Origin: Flavobacterium flevense
GTDB lineage: Bacteria > Bacteroidota > Bacteroidia > Flavobacteriales > Flavobacteriaceae
Direction: 5' to 3'
DNA length: 64,000 nt
Assembly (NCBI RefSeq): GCF_900142775.1
Contig: NZ_FRCC01000003.1
Span: 248,001-312,000, forward strand
Numbering within the stretch: the first letter of the stretch is position 1; each line of letters begins with the position of its first letter. The translations under genes and the position numbers were made by a program. A model generated the notes under the pieces. The model did no database searches and was not told the DNA's origin. It worked only from the letters and a program-made list of their open reading frames with translations. This document shows positions 1-9,488 of this stretch, in pieces.

Positions 1-794
1 GTCAATTGAGGAACATAAGTATTTAAGACCATAGCCAAGATAAAAAGCCCTATAAAATAAGGGATTTTAATTTTGCTTGTCTTATTCTTAAACAAAAAAC
101 TCGTTAACAAAACAACTGGAATAATCCATAAAGCACGCGCCAATTTTACGGTAGTTGCAATTTGCAAAGCTGTAGAACCATATTTATTAGCTGCTCCTAC
201 TACCGAACTTGTATCGTGAATGGCTAAGGCACACCACAATCCAAAATCTTCCTGAGATAAACTAAGCCAATGACCAATTGCAGGAAACAAAAACAAAGCA
301 ATGGAATTCAGAATAAAAATAACACCTAAGGCTACTGATGTCTGTTTTTCGTCTGATTTAATAACCGGAGTAATAGCTGCAATAGCACTGCCTCCGCAAA
401 TGGCAGTTCCGCACGAAATTAAATGAGAGGTTTTTTTATCGGTTTTAAACCATTTTCCTAATAATGTTCCCAGTAAAATAGTACTGAATAAAGTAGCCAC
501 AGTTAGTAAAAAGCCTTCTTTTCCCGAAAGCAGAGCATTAGAAACATTCATTCCGAAACCTAACCCAACTACCGAAACCTGAAGTAAAACATGAATTATT
601 TTATGATTTAAATGCAACCAGGGATGTCCTGAAATATTAGCCACCAGTAATCCAAGTAACAATGCAATGGGCGGAGTTATGATTCCTGTCAGGCAAAAAA
701 TGAGTAAACTAACAAAAATGATTTGTTGTGTTTTACTGTGTTTTTCGAGATTAAAGATTCCGTTTTCAGGAAAAATATTTGATTTTTTATTCAA
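1..794 (-). CDS. YeiH-family (UPF0324) putative permease, C-terminus cut by window edge
   Basis: A minus-strand reading frame is open from about 794 to the left edge. It encodes a hydrophobic protein with family-typical stretches: PPIALLLGLLVANISG near the N-terminus, GLGFGMNVSNAL, SCGTAICGGSAIAA, and IHDTSSVVGAANKYG. These match the YeiH/UPF0324 inner membrane family, often called putative sulfate exporters, although the substrate is not proven for this protein. The frame has an in-frame stop at 828-830 (the stop of the upstream gene) and no ATG before the conserved part, so a TTG at 794-792 is the most likely start. It lies directly downstream of the VWA gene, about 30 bases away, and may be cotranscribed. 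About 264 codons are visible and the C-terminus is missing. Confidence 0.8.
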   Translation of the reverse strand, partial: MNKKSNIFPENGIFNLEKHSKTQQIIFVSLLIFCLTGIITPPIALLLGLLVANISGHPWLHLNHKIIHVLLQVSVVGLGFGMNVSNALLSGKEGFLLTVATLFSTILLGTLLGKWFKTDKKTSHLISCGTAICGGSAIAAITPVIKSDEKQTSVALGVIFILNSIALFLFPAIGHWLSLSQEDFGLWCALAIHDTSSVVGAANKYGSTALQIATTVKLARALWIIPVVLLTSFLFKNKTSKIKIPYFIGLFILAMVLNTYVPQL

Positions 795-827
795 GAGAAA
801 TCTTTTTGTATTAAAATTTAAAACGGA

Positions 828-2855
828 TTATAATAAACCATTGTATTTTCGAATGAACCATTCAGCAGCAAAAAAACTACAAATTAAAACCAATAGCCAT
901 TTCCAGTCAATTAACGGGGAACGGCTAATATTACTTTTTTCAATTGTTTTATAACTTTGATCGGCTAAAAGAGATTGAACTAAATCATCTGTCTGATTCG
1001 GAAAATAAACTTTTCCCTGAGTCAATGTGGCTAATTGTTTCAATTTATCCAAATCAGGATTTACAAATTGTTTTTCGATATCAAAATCCAATATTTCAAA
1101 ACGACCGGAATAGCTTGATTTTGAGTTCAGTTCTTTTACTGTAAAATTATAAGTTCCCGCTGGTAAACCGTCTAAATTTACTTTGTAAGCGTTATTCCCT
1201 TTCAGTAAATCGTAAGTTTTAGTTTTTTTAGTTTTCGAATTAATTAATGAAATACTCAAATGGGCTTTGTCATCAAATTCGTAATTTTTGTTGAAATATT
1301 GTGCTGTAATTTCGATAGCATCGCCTGAATTATAGAAACTTTCATGGTTAACAATCAACGATTTTTTAGCGTTATTGCTCGCTAAAAACTGAATAATTTT
1401 ATCCATAAAAACATCATATTTCGCGAAAGATTCCTCTTTAATATGACTTTCCATACGCCATTTCCAGCTATTTTCTCCTAACAAAAAGACTGAACGACTT
1501 CCTTGATTTTCGCTAAAAGCAAGCAAAGGCGCTCCGCTTTCCATGTTTCTGATTTTTGAAGAAAGTAACACACTGGTATTTCCATTGGTTTTGATTTTTC
1601 CATACGGATTTTGCAAAGGCGGAAAAATTTCGAAACCAATATTATCAAGAGCAAAAAGATTGAATTGCGAATTAAATCCGGCTAAATAATCTTCTTTTTG
1701 CGCAGTCATTTTAAATTCTAAATTGCTTTGTTGCTGGTTTAAAAAACCAAAATCAGTATGCGTACCGGTAACGATAAAGGTGTTAATTCCGGCATGTTTA
1801 TTTGAATCGAAAATAGATTTGAATTCGGATGTAGGTTGGTACAGAATCAAAACATTATAATCTGTTAACTGATTGATTTGTTTTGGATTAAAAATAGTTA
1901 CCTTACGCTGTGCATTAGATTCAATTGCTCGTTTTAAAGTAGCAATATCCGGATGATTTATCGATGAAATTATAGCAATATTTGTTTTTTGATCAATTAC
2001 TTCTACAGCAAAATTTTTATGGTTATTATAGCTGTTTATTTCTTTTTCATTTGAAATCAAACTTGCTTTGTATAATTGCGTTCCTGTTTTATGGGCAGTC
2101 AAAAGTACGTTTATAACGGCTGTATTTTTTGTTGGAGAAAAAGAAACACGTTGTTTATTTAAAACGGAATTTCCCTGCGAAATTTGAAAATCAGCTGTGA
2201 TGCTTTTTGTACCGGAGTATTGCAGAAAAACTTCAACCGGGAATTGATTTTTTAGAAAAGCGTATTTATTTACATTCAGATGGTTGATTTTTAAATCCAA
2301 AACTTTCGTTGTATCTCCCAGAATAACAGGGAAAACTTTATTGGAAATATCAAAACTGTATACATAATCATTCCCCGAGGTTTGATTTCCATCACTAATA
2401 AGTACGGTTGGAAAAGAATAATTGCGGTTAGTGGCTTTTAAATCTTTTGCAACAGCATCTAAATTAGTTTGCTTTCCTTTAAAATCTAATTGCTGAAAAG
2501 GCAAAAAATCCGAGTCAAACTGATAAGATTGAATCGTATATTTTTCCTTTAAATCATTATTTGATACCAGTTTAGAATGTAATTCGGTTGCTGTTTTATC
2601 AGCTTTTAAATTAATGACAGAACTGGAATTATCCACGACAACAGCCAGAATCGGTTTTTCTGTAACAGTTGTTTTAGAAGTGATTAACGGATTAATCAAC
2701 AACAATAACAATCCAAAAATGCCTAAAAAACGCAAAAAAGCCAAGAGTAAATTAAAAGTTAATTTACTCTTGGCTTTGTAATAATATTGAAAATAAGACA
2801 ACACAGCAGCTACTATTAAAGAAAGAATAATAAGCAGAATGGTGTTAGTTGTCAT
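828..2855 (-). CDS. VWA-like membrane protein with N- and C-terminal membrane anchors
   Basis: A 675-residue protein. Two hydrophobic segments lie near residues 5-25 and 38-58, then a von Willebrand factor A-like domain starts with VVVDNSSSV, which fits the MIDAS DxSxS pattern. A long extracytoplasmic region follows, and a last membrane segment (WKWLLVLICSFFAAEWFI) sits just before the C-terminus. This layout resembles Bat-like or aerotolerance-related VWA proteins of Bacteroidetes, but the middle region is not one I can name. It is transcribed in the same direction as fabG upstream and the YeiH-type gene downstream. The molecular role is unknown; a role in binding partners in the periplasm is inferred from the fold only. 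Confidence 0.75.
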   Translation of the reverse strand: MTTNTILLIILSLIVAAVLSYFQYYYKAKSKLTFNLLLAFLRFLGIFGLLLLLINPLITSKTTVTEKPILAVVVDNSSSVINLKADKTATELHSKLVSNNDLKEKYTIQSYQFDSDFLPFQQLDFKGKQTNLDAVAKDLKATNRNYSFPTVLISDGNQTSGNDYVYSFDISNKVFPVILGDTTKVLDLKINHLNVNKYAFLKNQFPVEVFLQYSGTKSITADFQISQGNSVLNKQRVSFSPTKNTAVINVLLTAHKTGTQLYKASLISNEKEINSYNNHKNFAVEVIDQKTNIAIISSINHPDIATLKRAIESNAQRKVTIFNPKQINQLTDYNVLILYQPTSEFKSIFDSNKHAGINTFIVTGTHTDFGFLNQQQSNLEFKMTAQKEDYLAGFNSQFNLFALDNIGFEIFPPLQNPYGKIKTNGNTSVLLSSKIRNMESGAPLLAFSENQGSRSVFLLGENSWKWRMESHIKEESFAKYDVFMDKIIQFLASNNAKKSLIVNHESFYNSGDAIEITAQYFNKNYEFDDKAHLSISLINSKTKKTKTYDLLKGNNAYKVNLDGLPAGTYNFTVKELNSKSSYSGRFEILDFDIEKQFVNPDLDKLKQLATLTQGKVYFPNQTDDLVQSLLADQSYKTIEKSNISRSPLIDWKWLLVLICSFFAAEWFIRKYNGLL

Positions 2856-2860
2856 ATTTA

Positions 2861-2940
2861 CCAGTGATCAGTAATCAGTTATAGTGGCCAGTAATCAACT
2901 TTTCGTATTCGCTGAATACTGCAATCTGACTACTGAATAC
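2861..2940. repeat. Degenerate short direct repeats between fabG and the VWA gene
   Basis: The gap contains variants of the words cagtgatcagtaatcagt, ccagtaatcaact and ctgaatactg repeated in tandem. Similar junk repeats occur between genes of flavobacteria. No gene or clear terminator is visible here. Confidence 0.45.
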
Positions 2941-2946
2941 TTTTTA

Positions 2947-3693
2947 TTAAGTAAGCATTCCTCCGCAAACATTTAATACTTGTCCGGTAACATAAGCACT
3001 CATGTCTGAAGCTAAGAACAAACAAGCATTTGCTACATCTTCAGTAGTTCCACCGCGTTTTAACGGAATACCTTCTCTCCAGCCTTTTACAACATCTTCG
3101 CTTAATTTAGCAGTCATCTCCGTTTCAATAAATCCCGGAGCAATAGCATTACAACGAATGTTACGGGAACCTAATTCTAAAGCTACTGATTTTGTAAACC
3201 CGATTGCACCAGCCTTAGAGGCAGCATAATTTGTTTGTCCGGCATTACCTGAAACACCTACTACTGAACTAATATTGATAATGGAACCGGCACGTTTTTT
3301 CAAAAATGTTTTTTGAATGGCTTTAGTCATATTAAAAACCGATTTCAAATTCACATCAATTACCTGATCAAAATCAGCTTCTGACATACGCATTAATAAA
3401 TTGTCTTTAGTGATTCCGGCATTATTAATTAAAATATCTACTGTTCCAAAATCAGCCAAAACAGTATCTACTAAAGTTTGTGCTTCGTCAAAATCAGCTG
3501 CATTTGACTTATAGCCTTTTGCTTTAACTCCTAATGCATTTAATTCATTTTCTAAAGCCAAAGCTGATTCAGCAGATGCGCTGTAAGTAAAAGCCACATT
3601 AGCACCGTGTTTTGCAAAAACTTCGGCAATTCCTCTACCAATTCCGCGACTTGCGCCTGTAATAATGGCTACCTTTCCTTCAAGTAATTTCAT
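2947..3693 (-). CDS. fabG: 3-oxoacyl-[ACP] reductase FabG
   Basis: A 248-residue short-chain dehydrogenase that reduces 3-oxoacyl-ACP with NADPH in fatty acid elongation. It shows the nucleotide motif TGASRGIG (residues 12-19), the NNAG motif near 90, catalytic Ser in INISS (142/143), and the YxxxK pair Y156/K160. The C-terminal end FLASDMSAYVTGQVLNVCGGM is characteristic of FabG. Length equals the usual 244-248. The ATG at 3693 gives the expected N-terminus. It is followed by the VWA gene and preceded by its own likely promoter element at 3728-3735. Confidence 0.96.
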   Translation of the reverse strand: MKLLEGKVAIITGASRGIGRGIAEVFAKHGANVAFTYSASAESALALENELNALGVKAKGYKSNAADFDEAQTLVDTVLADFGTVDILINNAGITKDNLLMRMSEADFDQVIDVNLKSVFNMTKAIQKTFLKKRAGSIINISSVVGVSGNAGQTNYAASKAGAIGFTKSVALELGSRNIRCNAIAPGFIETEMTAKLSEDVVKGWREGIPLKRGGTTEDVANACLFLASDMSAYVTGQVLNVCGGMLT

Positions 3694-3727
3694 ATTGTGA
3701 TATAAGTTTATTTTCTAAATCGAGTTA

Positions 3728-3735
3728 CAAATATA
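3728..3735 (-). promoter_or_regulatory. Possible flavobacterial -7 element for fabG
   Basis: The minus strand reads TATATTTG, matching the Bacteroidetes -7 consensus TAnnTTTG, about 35 bases before the fabG ATG. No good -33 TTG is visible at the right spacing. Confidence 0.4.
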
Positions 3736-3767
3736 AACGATTTAGCTGTTTTATAAAATTTATGTCA

Positions 3768-3796
3768 TAAAAAAAGCCTTACCGAAGCAAGGCTAA
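3768..3796 (-). terminator. Rho-independent terminator after the GIY-YIG-like gene
   Basis: On the minus strand AGCCTT and AAGGCT form a 6 bp stem (3789-3794 with 3775-3780) around an 8 base loop, followed by a run of T. It lies about 35 bases after the stop at 3829. Confidence 0.65.
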
Positions 3797-3828
3797 TCTT
3801 AATATAGATTTATTTTACTGAAAATGAA

Positions 3829-4251
3829 CTAGAAAGCTACATTCCATCTTGGCAATTTAGCGTTTTCGCTTAAAAAGTTTTGTAAAACCTGTGCTTCAAC
3901 AAACGTAGGAATCACTTTTTCATTTTCATTATAGGTTTCATACCAAACCACTTCTAAGCGGCTGATGTCTTCTTTTTTCATTTGTGCAGGCCAGGAATAT
4001 TTTCTTCCTGTTTTAGCAAATTGATGACCGTTTACAATTTTATCATACAATCCGCCATTTTTAGTTTTCAAAGTACCATCATTTTGTACTGTTCCTGTAG
4101 AACCTACCATGATTAATTCTTTTGCTTCAGCAACATCATAAACTAAAAACACACCTGAACCTTCAGTAGCATTACACACTTCTTCTAAGTTGTCTTCTAT
4201 GGTTAATGAAAACTGATTTTTTACTTTGAATCCTTCTAATTCTTTATACAT
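3829..4251 (-). CDS. Conserved hypothetical protein with degenerate GIY-YIG-like fold
   Basis: The start is taken as the ATG at 4251, giving 140 residues (MYKELEGF...). A longer reading from a TTG at 4311 would run into the likely promoter element at 4309-4316, so it is rejected. The protein has GVFLVY (33-38) and LIMVGST (46-52) spaced like the GIY and YIG strands. It also has a helix containing E119 (FVEAQVLQNFL) and a final PRWN with N137, as in GIY-YIG nucleases. The two signature tyrosines are replaced (F/V and M/V), so nuclease activity is doubtful. Fold assignment is my inference from spacing. It is monocistronic between two terminators. Confidence 0.6.
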   Translation of the reverse strand: MYKELEGFKVKNQFSLTIEDNLEEVCNATEGSGVFLVYDVAEAKELIMVGSTGTVQNDGTLKTKNGGLYDKIVNGHQFAKTGRKYSWPAQMKKEDISRLEVVWYETYNENEKVIPTFVEAQVLQNFLSENAKLPRWNVAF

Positions 4252-4308
4252 AGTAATCTTTTTTGAATTTATTTCTATAAAATCAGCAGCACTGATTTTA
4301 ATTGCGTG

Positions 4309-4316
4309 CAAATGTA
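4309..4316 (-). promoter_or_regulatory. Possible -7 promoter element of the GIY-YIG-like gene
   Basis: The minus strand reads TACATTTG (TAnnTTTG consensus), about 58 bases before the ATG at 4251. It supports choosing that start. Confidence 0.45.
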
Positions 4317-4337
4317 TTTCTTTAATTCTGTTTTATA

Positions 4338-4366
4338 CTAAAAAAGCCCCACAAATGTGAGGCTTA
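4338..4366 (-). terminator. Rho-independent terminator after sucD
   Basis: On the minus strand AGCCTCAC (4364-4357) pairs with GTGGGGCT (4352-4345), with one T-G wobble and an AAAT/ATTT loop, followed by TTTTT. It lies 27 bases after the sucD stop. Confidence 0.7.
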
Positions 4367-4392
4367 ATATATTTAAAATTCGGTTTTAGAGA

Positions 4393-5265
4393 TTAACCTA
4401 AAACTTCTTTTACTTTTTTACCAATTTCAGCTGGTGAATCCACAACGTAAATTCCGTTGTCTCTCATGATTTGTTTTTTTGCAGCAGCAGTATCGTCAGA
4501 ACCTCCAACAATAGCACCGGCATGTCCCATAGTTCTACCAGCAGGAGCAGTTTCTCCGGCGATAAAACCAATTACAGGTTTGCGGTTACCATCAGCTTTA
4601 ATCCATTTAGCAGCATCAGCTTCTAATTGTCCACCAATTTCACCAATCATGATAATTGCCTCAGTTTCAGGGTCATTCATTAATAATTCAACTGCTTCTT
4701 TAGTAGTTGTTCCAATGATTGGGTCTCCGCCAATACCAATAGCAGTAGTGATTCCTAATCCTTGTTTTACAACCTGATCAGCAGCTTCGTAAGTTAAAGT
4801 ACCTGATTTAGAAACGATACCGATAGTTCCTTTTTTGAAAACGAAACCTGGCATAATTCCAACTTTAGCCTCACCCGGAGTGATTACACCAGGACAGTTA
4901 GGGCCTATTAATCTTGCGTTTCTTTCTTTAACGTAGTTGTTAGCATTAATCATATCTGCAACAGGAATACCTTCAGTAATTGCAATAATTACTTTAATTC
5001 CTGCATCAGCAGCTTCCATAATTGCATCAGCAGCAAAAGCTGGTGGTACAAAAATAATAGAAGTATCAGCACCTGCCTGTTCAACAGCATCTTTAACGGT
5101 ATTAAAAACAGGAAGATCTAAGTGAATTGAACCACCTTTTCCCGGAGTTACACCACCTACAACGTTTGTCCCGTATTCAATCATTTGAGAAGCGTGAAAA
5201 GTACCTTCACTTCCTGTAAATCCTTGAACAATTATTTTAGAATCTTTGTTAACTAAAACACTCAT
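4393..5265 (-). CDS. sucD: Succinyl-CoA ligase (ADP-forming) alpha subunit
   Basis: A 290-residue protein that with SucC converts succinyl-CoA to succinate and ATP in the TCA cycle. It shows the CoA-binding start [20 protein letters not shown], the [18 protein letters not shown] segment, [13 protein letters not shown], and the phosphohistidine region [12 protein letters not shown] with H248. Length matches the family. sucC is not in the window, so the two subunit genes are unlinked here, as is common in flavobacteria. A probable -7 element lies at 5301-5308 and a terminator follows, so it is likely transcribed alone. Confidence 0.97.
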   Translation of the reverse strand: MSVLVNKDSKIIVQGFTGSEGTFHASQMIEYGTNVVGGVTPGKGGSIHLDLPVFNTVKDAVEQAGADTSIIFVPPAFAADAIMEAADAGIKVIIAITEGIPVADMINANNYVKERNARLIGPNCPGVITPGEAKVGIMPGFVFKKGTIGIVSKSGTLTYEAADQVVKQGLGITTAIGIGGDPIIGTTTKEAVELLMNDPETEAIIMIGEIGGQLEADAAKWIKADGNRKPVIGFIAGETAPAGRTMGHAGAIVGGSDDTAAAKKQIMRDNGIYVVDSPAEIGKKVKEVLG

Positions 5266-5300
5266 GATATATATTTTATATGATTTTTAAATTTGTGATG

Positions 5301-5308
5301 CAAAAATA
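5301..5308 (-). promoter_or_regulatory. Possible -7 element for sucD
   Basis: The minus strand reads TATTTTTG, fitting TAnnTTTG, 36 bases before the sucD ATG. No convincing -33 element was seen. Confidence 0.4.
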
Positions 5309-5409
5309 GGGTTTTCGAAATTATTTTAAGCTCTTTTAGTATCAAAAAAAAGTTAGTAATTACATTCTTTTGTTAGCTTCGACACAAAATATTTATTTTT
5401 TAAACAAAA

Positions 5410-6366
5410 TCAATAATTAATTTTCTCTTTTTTTAGGAATTCAATTTCATCCAGAATTTTCGGAATCTTCTTAATATTAACTAATTGTTTCAATGTTTCT
5501 CTGGATTCCTGAATTGGTGTACCAAAATAAGTTTTTCCACCGGCAACTGATTTAGTTACTCCGGTTTGTCCTAACAAGACTGCTTTCTCACCAATGGTAA
5601 TGCCGCTTGTTGTTCCTACTTGTCCCCAAATAGTCACTTCGTCTTCGATAATAACACAACCTGCAATTCCTGTTTGAGAAGCTATTAAACATTTTTTTCC
5701 AATAACGGTATCATGACCTACATGCACCTGATTGTCAATTTTTGTTCCTTCTCCAATAGTAGTGTCTCCGGTAACTCCTTTGTCAATGGTACATAAAGCT
5801 CCAATTCCAACATTGTCTTTAATAACAACACGTCCGCCAGAAAGCAACTGATCAAAACCATCTGGACGTTTTTTATAATAAAAAGCATCTGCTCCAAGAA
5901 TAGTTCCTGCGTGAATGATGACATTATCACCTAAAACCGTATTGTCGTAAATAGAAACATTAGAATGAATCAGACAATTTTTACCAATTACAACTCCGTT
6001 TCCAACAAACGAATTAGGCTGAATTACCGTTCCTTCACCAATAATAGCTGTCGGAGAAATTGCAGCTCCGCTAGACTGAAAAGGTCTGAAGTGTTTCGTT
6101 AATTTATTGAAATCTCTAAAGGGATCTTCCGAAATAAGAAGTGCTTTTCCTTCCGGGCAATCTACTTTTTTGTTAATTAAAACAATAGTTGCCGCCGAAT
6201 TTAAAGCTTTGTCATAGTATTTAGGATGGTCTACAAAAACGATATCCCCCTGCTCTACTACATGAATTTCATTCATGCCCAAAACTTCAAAACCTTCCTC
6301 ACCAACAAATTCACAATTAAGTAAAGTGGCTATTTCTTTTAAAGAATATGCTCTTGTAAATTTCAT
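5410..6366 (-). CDS. LpxD-like UDP-3-O-acylglucosamine N-acyltransferase paralogue
   Basis: A 318-residue left-handed beta-helix acyltransferase. The N-terminal domain is LpxD-like (residues 1-100) and many hexapeptide repeats follow from about 104 ([16 protein letters not shown]...). The catalytic histidine of LpxD is conserved as H218 in [10 protein letters not shown]. It is shorter and more divergent than the second LpxD in this window (348 residues, 9472-10518), so it is a paralogue rather than a duplicate. It lies downstream of efp in the lipid A gene cluster. It could acylate a different sugar or use a different acyl chain; that is inference. Substrate cannot be read from sequence. Confidence 0.8.
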   Translation of the reverse strand: MKFTRAYSLKEIATLLNCEFVGEEGFEVLGMNEIHVVEQGDIVFVDHPKYYDKALNSAATIVLINKKVDCPEGKALLISEDPFRDFNKLTKHFRPFQSSGAAISPTAIIGEGTVIQPNSFVGNGVVIGKNCLIHSNVSIYDNTVLGDNVIIHAGTILGADAFYYKKRPDGFDQLLSGGRVVIKDNVGIGALCTIDKGVTGDTTIGEGTKIDNQVHVGHDTVIGKKCLIASQTGIAGCVIIEDEVTIWGQVGTTSGITIGEKAVLLGQTGVTKSVAGGKTYFGTPIQESRETLKQLVNIKKIPKILDEIEFLKKEKINY

Positions 6367-6459
6367 AAATTAATTTAAGTGTTGAAAAATTTAAAGATTA
6401 AAAATGCTATTGTCAACTTAAAGTTTAAAATCATTTAATCTTTAAATTTCTCAATTAAA

Positions 6460-7026
6460 CTATTCTTTTACACGCTCCATGTAAGAACCTGAAGCAGTAT
6501 CGATTTTAATTTTATCACCTTCATTGATAAACAAAGGAACGTTTACAGTAGCACCTGTTTCAACAGTTGCAGATTTTGTAGCATTTGTAGCTGTATTTCC
6601 TTTTACTCCCGGTTCAGCATACGTTACCTCAAGAATGATAGAAGCCGGCATATCCACTGAAAGTGGTAAATCAGTTTCAGTATTTACCTGAACCATTACA
6701 TTTGTACCTTCTTTTAATAAATCCGGGTTGTCAAGAATGTTTTTGTTTAAAGTGATTTGTTCGAAAGATTCGTTATTCATAAAATGAAACTGATCTCCTT
6801 CTGCATACAAATACTGGTACGTATGTGTTTCAACACGAACATCTTCTATTTTATGTCCGGCAGAGAATGTATTATCTAATACTTTTCCGGTTGTTAAACT
6901 TTTTAATTTTGTTCTTACAAAAGCAGGTCCTTTTCCTGGTTTAACATGTAAAAATTCGATAATTTTATAAATATCGTGGTTGTATTTAATACAAAGTCCG
7001 TTTCTAATATCTGATGTAGATGCCAT
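6460..7026 (-). CDS. efp: Translation elongation factor P
   Basis: A 188-residue EF-P that relieves ribosome stalling at polyproline stretches. Three domains are recognisable: a KOW-like N-domain with the loop KPGKGPAF carrying K32 at the tip (the residue that is post-translationally modified in some bacteria), an OB domain, and the C-terminal OB domain ending GSYMERVKE. Length is the usual 185-190. No EpmA/EpmB-type modification gene is in the window. It lies between lpxA and the LpxD paralogue, a common order in flavobacteria. A repeat element separates it from lpxA. Confidence 0.97.
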   Translation of the reverse strand: MASTSDIRNGLCIKYNHDIYKIIEFLHVKPGKGPAFVRTKLKSLTTGKVLDNTFSAGHKIEDVRVETHTYQYLYAEGDQFHFMNNESFEQITLNKNILDNPDLLKEGTNVMVQVNTETDLPLSVDMPASIILEVTYAEPGVKGNTATNATKSATVETGATVNVPLFINEGDKIKIDTASGSYMERVKE

Positions 7027-7040
7027 TTTTGTTGATTTTT

Positions 7041-7230
7041 CCCCACCCCGACCCTCCCCAAAGGGGAGGGAGACTGGATGGATTGTGTGTTATTAATTAT
7101 TTATTTTTTTAATCTAAATGCTGCTTATCAAAACTTTCTAAAAATGAAAAATGCTTATATATTTTATAAAGTCTTTTATAATTCGAGTTTCATAATCTCT
7201 CCCTCTCCTTTGGAGAGGGCTGGGGAGAGG
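7041..7230. repeat. MITE-like inverted repeat element between lpxA and efp
   Basis: The left end (7041-7072) has a self-complementary hairpin CCCTCCCCAAAGGGGAGGG. The right end (7196-7230) has CCCTCTCCTTTGGAGAGGG followed by CTGGGGAGAGG. The two ends are imperfect inverted copies of each other and enclose an AT-rich core with no convincing gene. No transposase is present. Such non-coding elements are dispersed in flavobacterial genomes. Target duplications were not identified. Confidence 0.7.
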
Positions 7231-7231
7231 A

Positions 7232-8017
7232 TTAATAATTTCCGCTGTAACCTTTCATAATTCCTCGGGAAGAGTTTCGGATAAAATCGATAATTTCATC
7301 TCTTTCCGGAGTTGCTTCCATTTCGGCTTCGATAATTCCTAAAGCCTGAGTAGTATTATAATTCTTTTGGTACAAAATTCGATAAATATCCTGAATTTCT
7401 CTGATTTTTTCGGTTGCAAAACCTCTTCTTCTAAGTCCTACGGAATTTATCCCTACATAAGATAAAGGCTCTTTAGCAGCTTTAGTATATGGAGGAACAT
7501 CTTTACGAATTAATGAACCACCGGAAACCATAGCATGATCTCCAATATTGATAAACTGATGAACAGCAGCTAAGCCACCCAGTACAGCATGTTTACCTAC
7601 AATTACGTGACCTCCTAAAAGCACACCATTTACAATGATAGCATTATCACCTACTACACAATCATGAGCAATATGAGCAGCTGCCATAATTAAACAATTG
7701 TTCCCTATAACAGTTTGTCCGGAAGCATTTGTACCTCTGTTAATAGTAACGCATTCTCTGATGGTACAGTTGTCTCCAATTATAGCCAGAGAATCTTCAC
7801 CGCCAAATTTTAAATCCTGAGGAACTGCCGAGATAACTGCTCCTGGAAAAATGTTACAGTTTTTACCAATTCTTGCCCCTTCCATAATGGTTACATTAGA
7901 ACCTATCCAGGTTCCGTCACCAATTACTACATTATTATGAATGGTTGTAAAAGGTTCAATAACTACATTTTTGGCAATTTTTGCGCCAGGATGAACATAT
8001 GCTAATGGTTGATTCAT
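7232..8017 (-). CDS. lpxA: Acyl-ACP--UDP-N-acetylglucosamine O-acyltransferase LpxA
   Basis: A 261-residue hexapeptide-repeat acyltransferase catalysing the first step of lipid A synthesis in the cytoplasm. Left-handed beta-helix repeats run from residue 6 to about 185. The catalytic histidine pair lies in AAAHIAHDCVVG (H115 and H118, the second matching E. coli H125). The C-terminal helical part contains YVGINSVGLRRRGF, diagnostic for LpxA. Length fits the family (about 262). It follows lpxC/fabZ after 70 bases. Confidence 0.97.
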   Translation of the reverse strand: MNQPLAYVHPGAKIAKNVVIEPFTTIHNNVVIGDGTWIGSNVTIMEGARIGKNCNIFPGAVISAVPQDLKFGGEDSLAIIGDNCTIRECVTINRGTNASGQTVIGNNCLIMAAAHIAHDCVVGDNAIIVNGVLLGGHVIVGKHAVLGGLAAVHQFINIGDHAMVSGGSLIRKDVPPYTKAAKEPLSYVGINSVGLRRRGFATEKIREIQDIYRILYQKNYNTTQALGIIEAEMEATPERDEIIDFIRNSSRGIMKGYSGNY

Positions 8018-8087
8018 CTATTTTTTGTTTTATAATTACCTTAATTACTATAAAAAACTATAGTAACAGAAAGGAAAACTGTTCTAC

Positions 8088-9488
8088 TTATTGTTGTTTT
8101 TTTGCAATCTGAGCCATTAATTCAGCTTCAGCTACTAATTTTCCATTAGCATAAGCATTGGCTTGCATGTGACAAATACCTCTTCTGATAGGAGTAATTA
8201 AATCACATTTAAATATTAGTGTATCTCCCGGCAATACTTTATGCTTGAATTTAACATTGTCAATTTTCATGAAATAAGTTAAATAATTTTCAGGATCCGG
8301 CACGGTGCTTAAAACAAGAATTCCACCTGTTTGAGCCATGGCTTCTACAATTAAAACCCCCGGCATAACCGGTGCATCAGGAAAATGTCCTACAAAGAAA
8401 TTTTCATTCATTGTAACATTTTTCATTCCCACAACATGACTATCCGACATTTCGATGATTCTGTCAATCAATAAAAACGGTGGTCTGTGTGGCAACATCG
8501 CCATGATTTTATGAATATCCATCAATGGCTCCTGATTTAAATCATAAACAGGAACGTAATTACGTTGTTCAATTTTAATCATTTTAGCCATTTTTTTAGC
8601 AAACTGAGTGTTTACAAAATGACCTGGTTTGTTTGCAATAATTTTTCCCTGAATTTTTGTTCCAATTAAAGCCAAATCACCAATTACATCTAATAATTTA
8701 TGTCGTGCAGCTTCATTTGGGTAATGCAAAGTTAAATTATCAAGAATTCCATTTGGTTTCACATTAATGCTTTCTTTGCCAAAAGCTATTTTTAAATTTT
8801 CCATTGTAGTAGCAGATATTTCTTTATCTACATACACAATAGCATTATTTAAATCCCCACCTTTAATTAATCCGTTATCTAAAAGAGATTCTAATTCATG
8901 TAAGAAACTAAACGTTCTTGAAGAAGCAATTTCAGTTTTAAAATCGCCTATATTTTTAAGAGTTGCATTTTGTGTTCCTAAAATTTTAGTACCAAAATCA
9001 ACCATCGTAGTTACGGTATAATGATCGCTAGGCATAACCAGAATTTCGCTGCCACTCGCTTCATCAGTAAATGAAATTACTTCTTTTACGACATACACAT
9101 TACGGTTTGTGTTTTGTTCTTCAACACCTGCTTTTTCTAAGGCTTCAACAAAATATTTTGAAGAACCATCCATGATAGGTAGTTCTGAAGCATTTAATTC
9201 GATAATAACATTATCTAAATCACAACCCACTAAAGCCGCTAAAACGTGCTCAGGTGTCTGGATTTTAACGCCTAATTTCTCTAAATTTGTCCCGCGTTGT
9301 GTGTTTACAACATAATTAGCATCAGCTTCAATAATAGGATGTCCTTCAAGATCTACCCTGACAAAAGTAAAACCATTATTTACCGGAGCTGGTTTAAAAG
9401 TCATTTTAACTTCTTTTCCAGTATGTAAGCCAACCCCCGTTAATGAAATTTCTGTTTTGATGGTCTTCTGTTTAACCATTGTTTGCAT
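8088..9488 (-). CDS. lpxC/fabZ: Bifunctional UDP-3-O-acyl-GlcNAc deacetylase / 3-hydroxyacyl-ACP dehydratase (LpxC-FabZ fusion)
   Basis: A 466-residue fusion protein. Residues 1 to about 310 are LpxC, with [10 protein letters not shown] (H22), the zinc-binding segment [14 protein letters not shown], and [12 protein letters not shown]. Residues from about 325 are FabZ, with [13 protein letters not shown] and the catalytic [23 protein letters not shown] region. LpxC deacetylates UDP-3-O-acyl-GlcNAc, the committed lipid A step; FabZ dehydrates 3-hydroxyacyl-ACP and competes for the same acyl pool. This fusion is typical of Bacteroidetes. The start overlaps the end of lpxD by 17 bases (ATG at 9488), or 8 bases if the fourth residue Met at 9479 is used. 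Confidence 0.97.
   Translation of the reverse strand: MQTMVKQKTIKTEISLTGVGLHTGKEVKMTFKPAPVNNGFTFVRVDLEGHPIIEADANYVVNTQRGTNLEKLGVKIQTPEHVLAALVGCDLDNVIIELNASELPIMDGSSKYFVEALEKAGVEEQNTNRNVYVVKEVISFTDEASGSEILVMPSDHYTVTTMVDFGTKILGTQNATLKNIGDFKTEIASSRTFSFLHELESLLDNGLIKGGDLNNAIVYVDKEISATTMENLKIAFGKESINVKPNGILDNLTLHYPNEAARHKLLDVIGDLALIGTKIQGKIIANKPGHFVNTQFAKKMAKMIKIEQRNYVPVYDLNQEPLMDIHKIMAMLPHRPPFLLIDRIIEMSDSHVVGMKNVTMNENFFVGHFPDAPVMPGVLIVEAMAQTGGILVLSTVPDPENYLTYFMKIDNVKFKHKVLPGDTLIFKCDLITPIRRGICHMQANAYANGKLVAEAELMAQIAKKQQ

Noticed and set aside
7078..7260. Plus-strand reading frame of 60 residues inside the repeat element
   Set aside because: It covers the repeat ends and the tail of lpxA and has no protein-like features.
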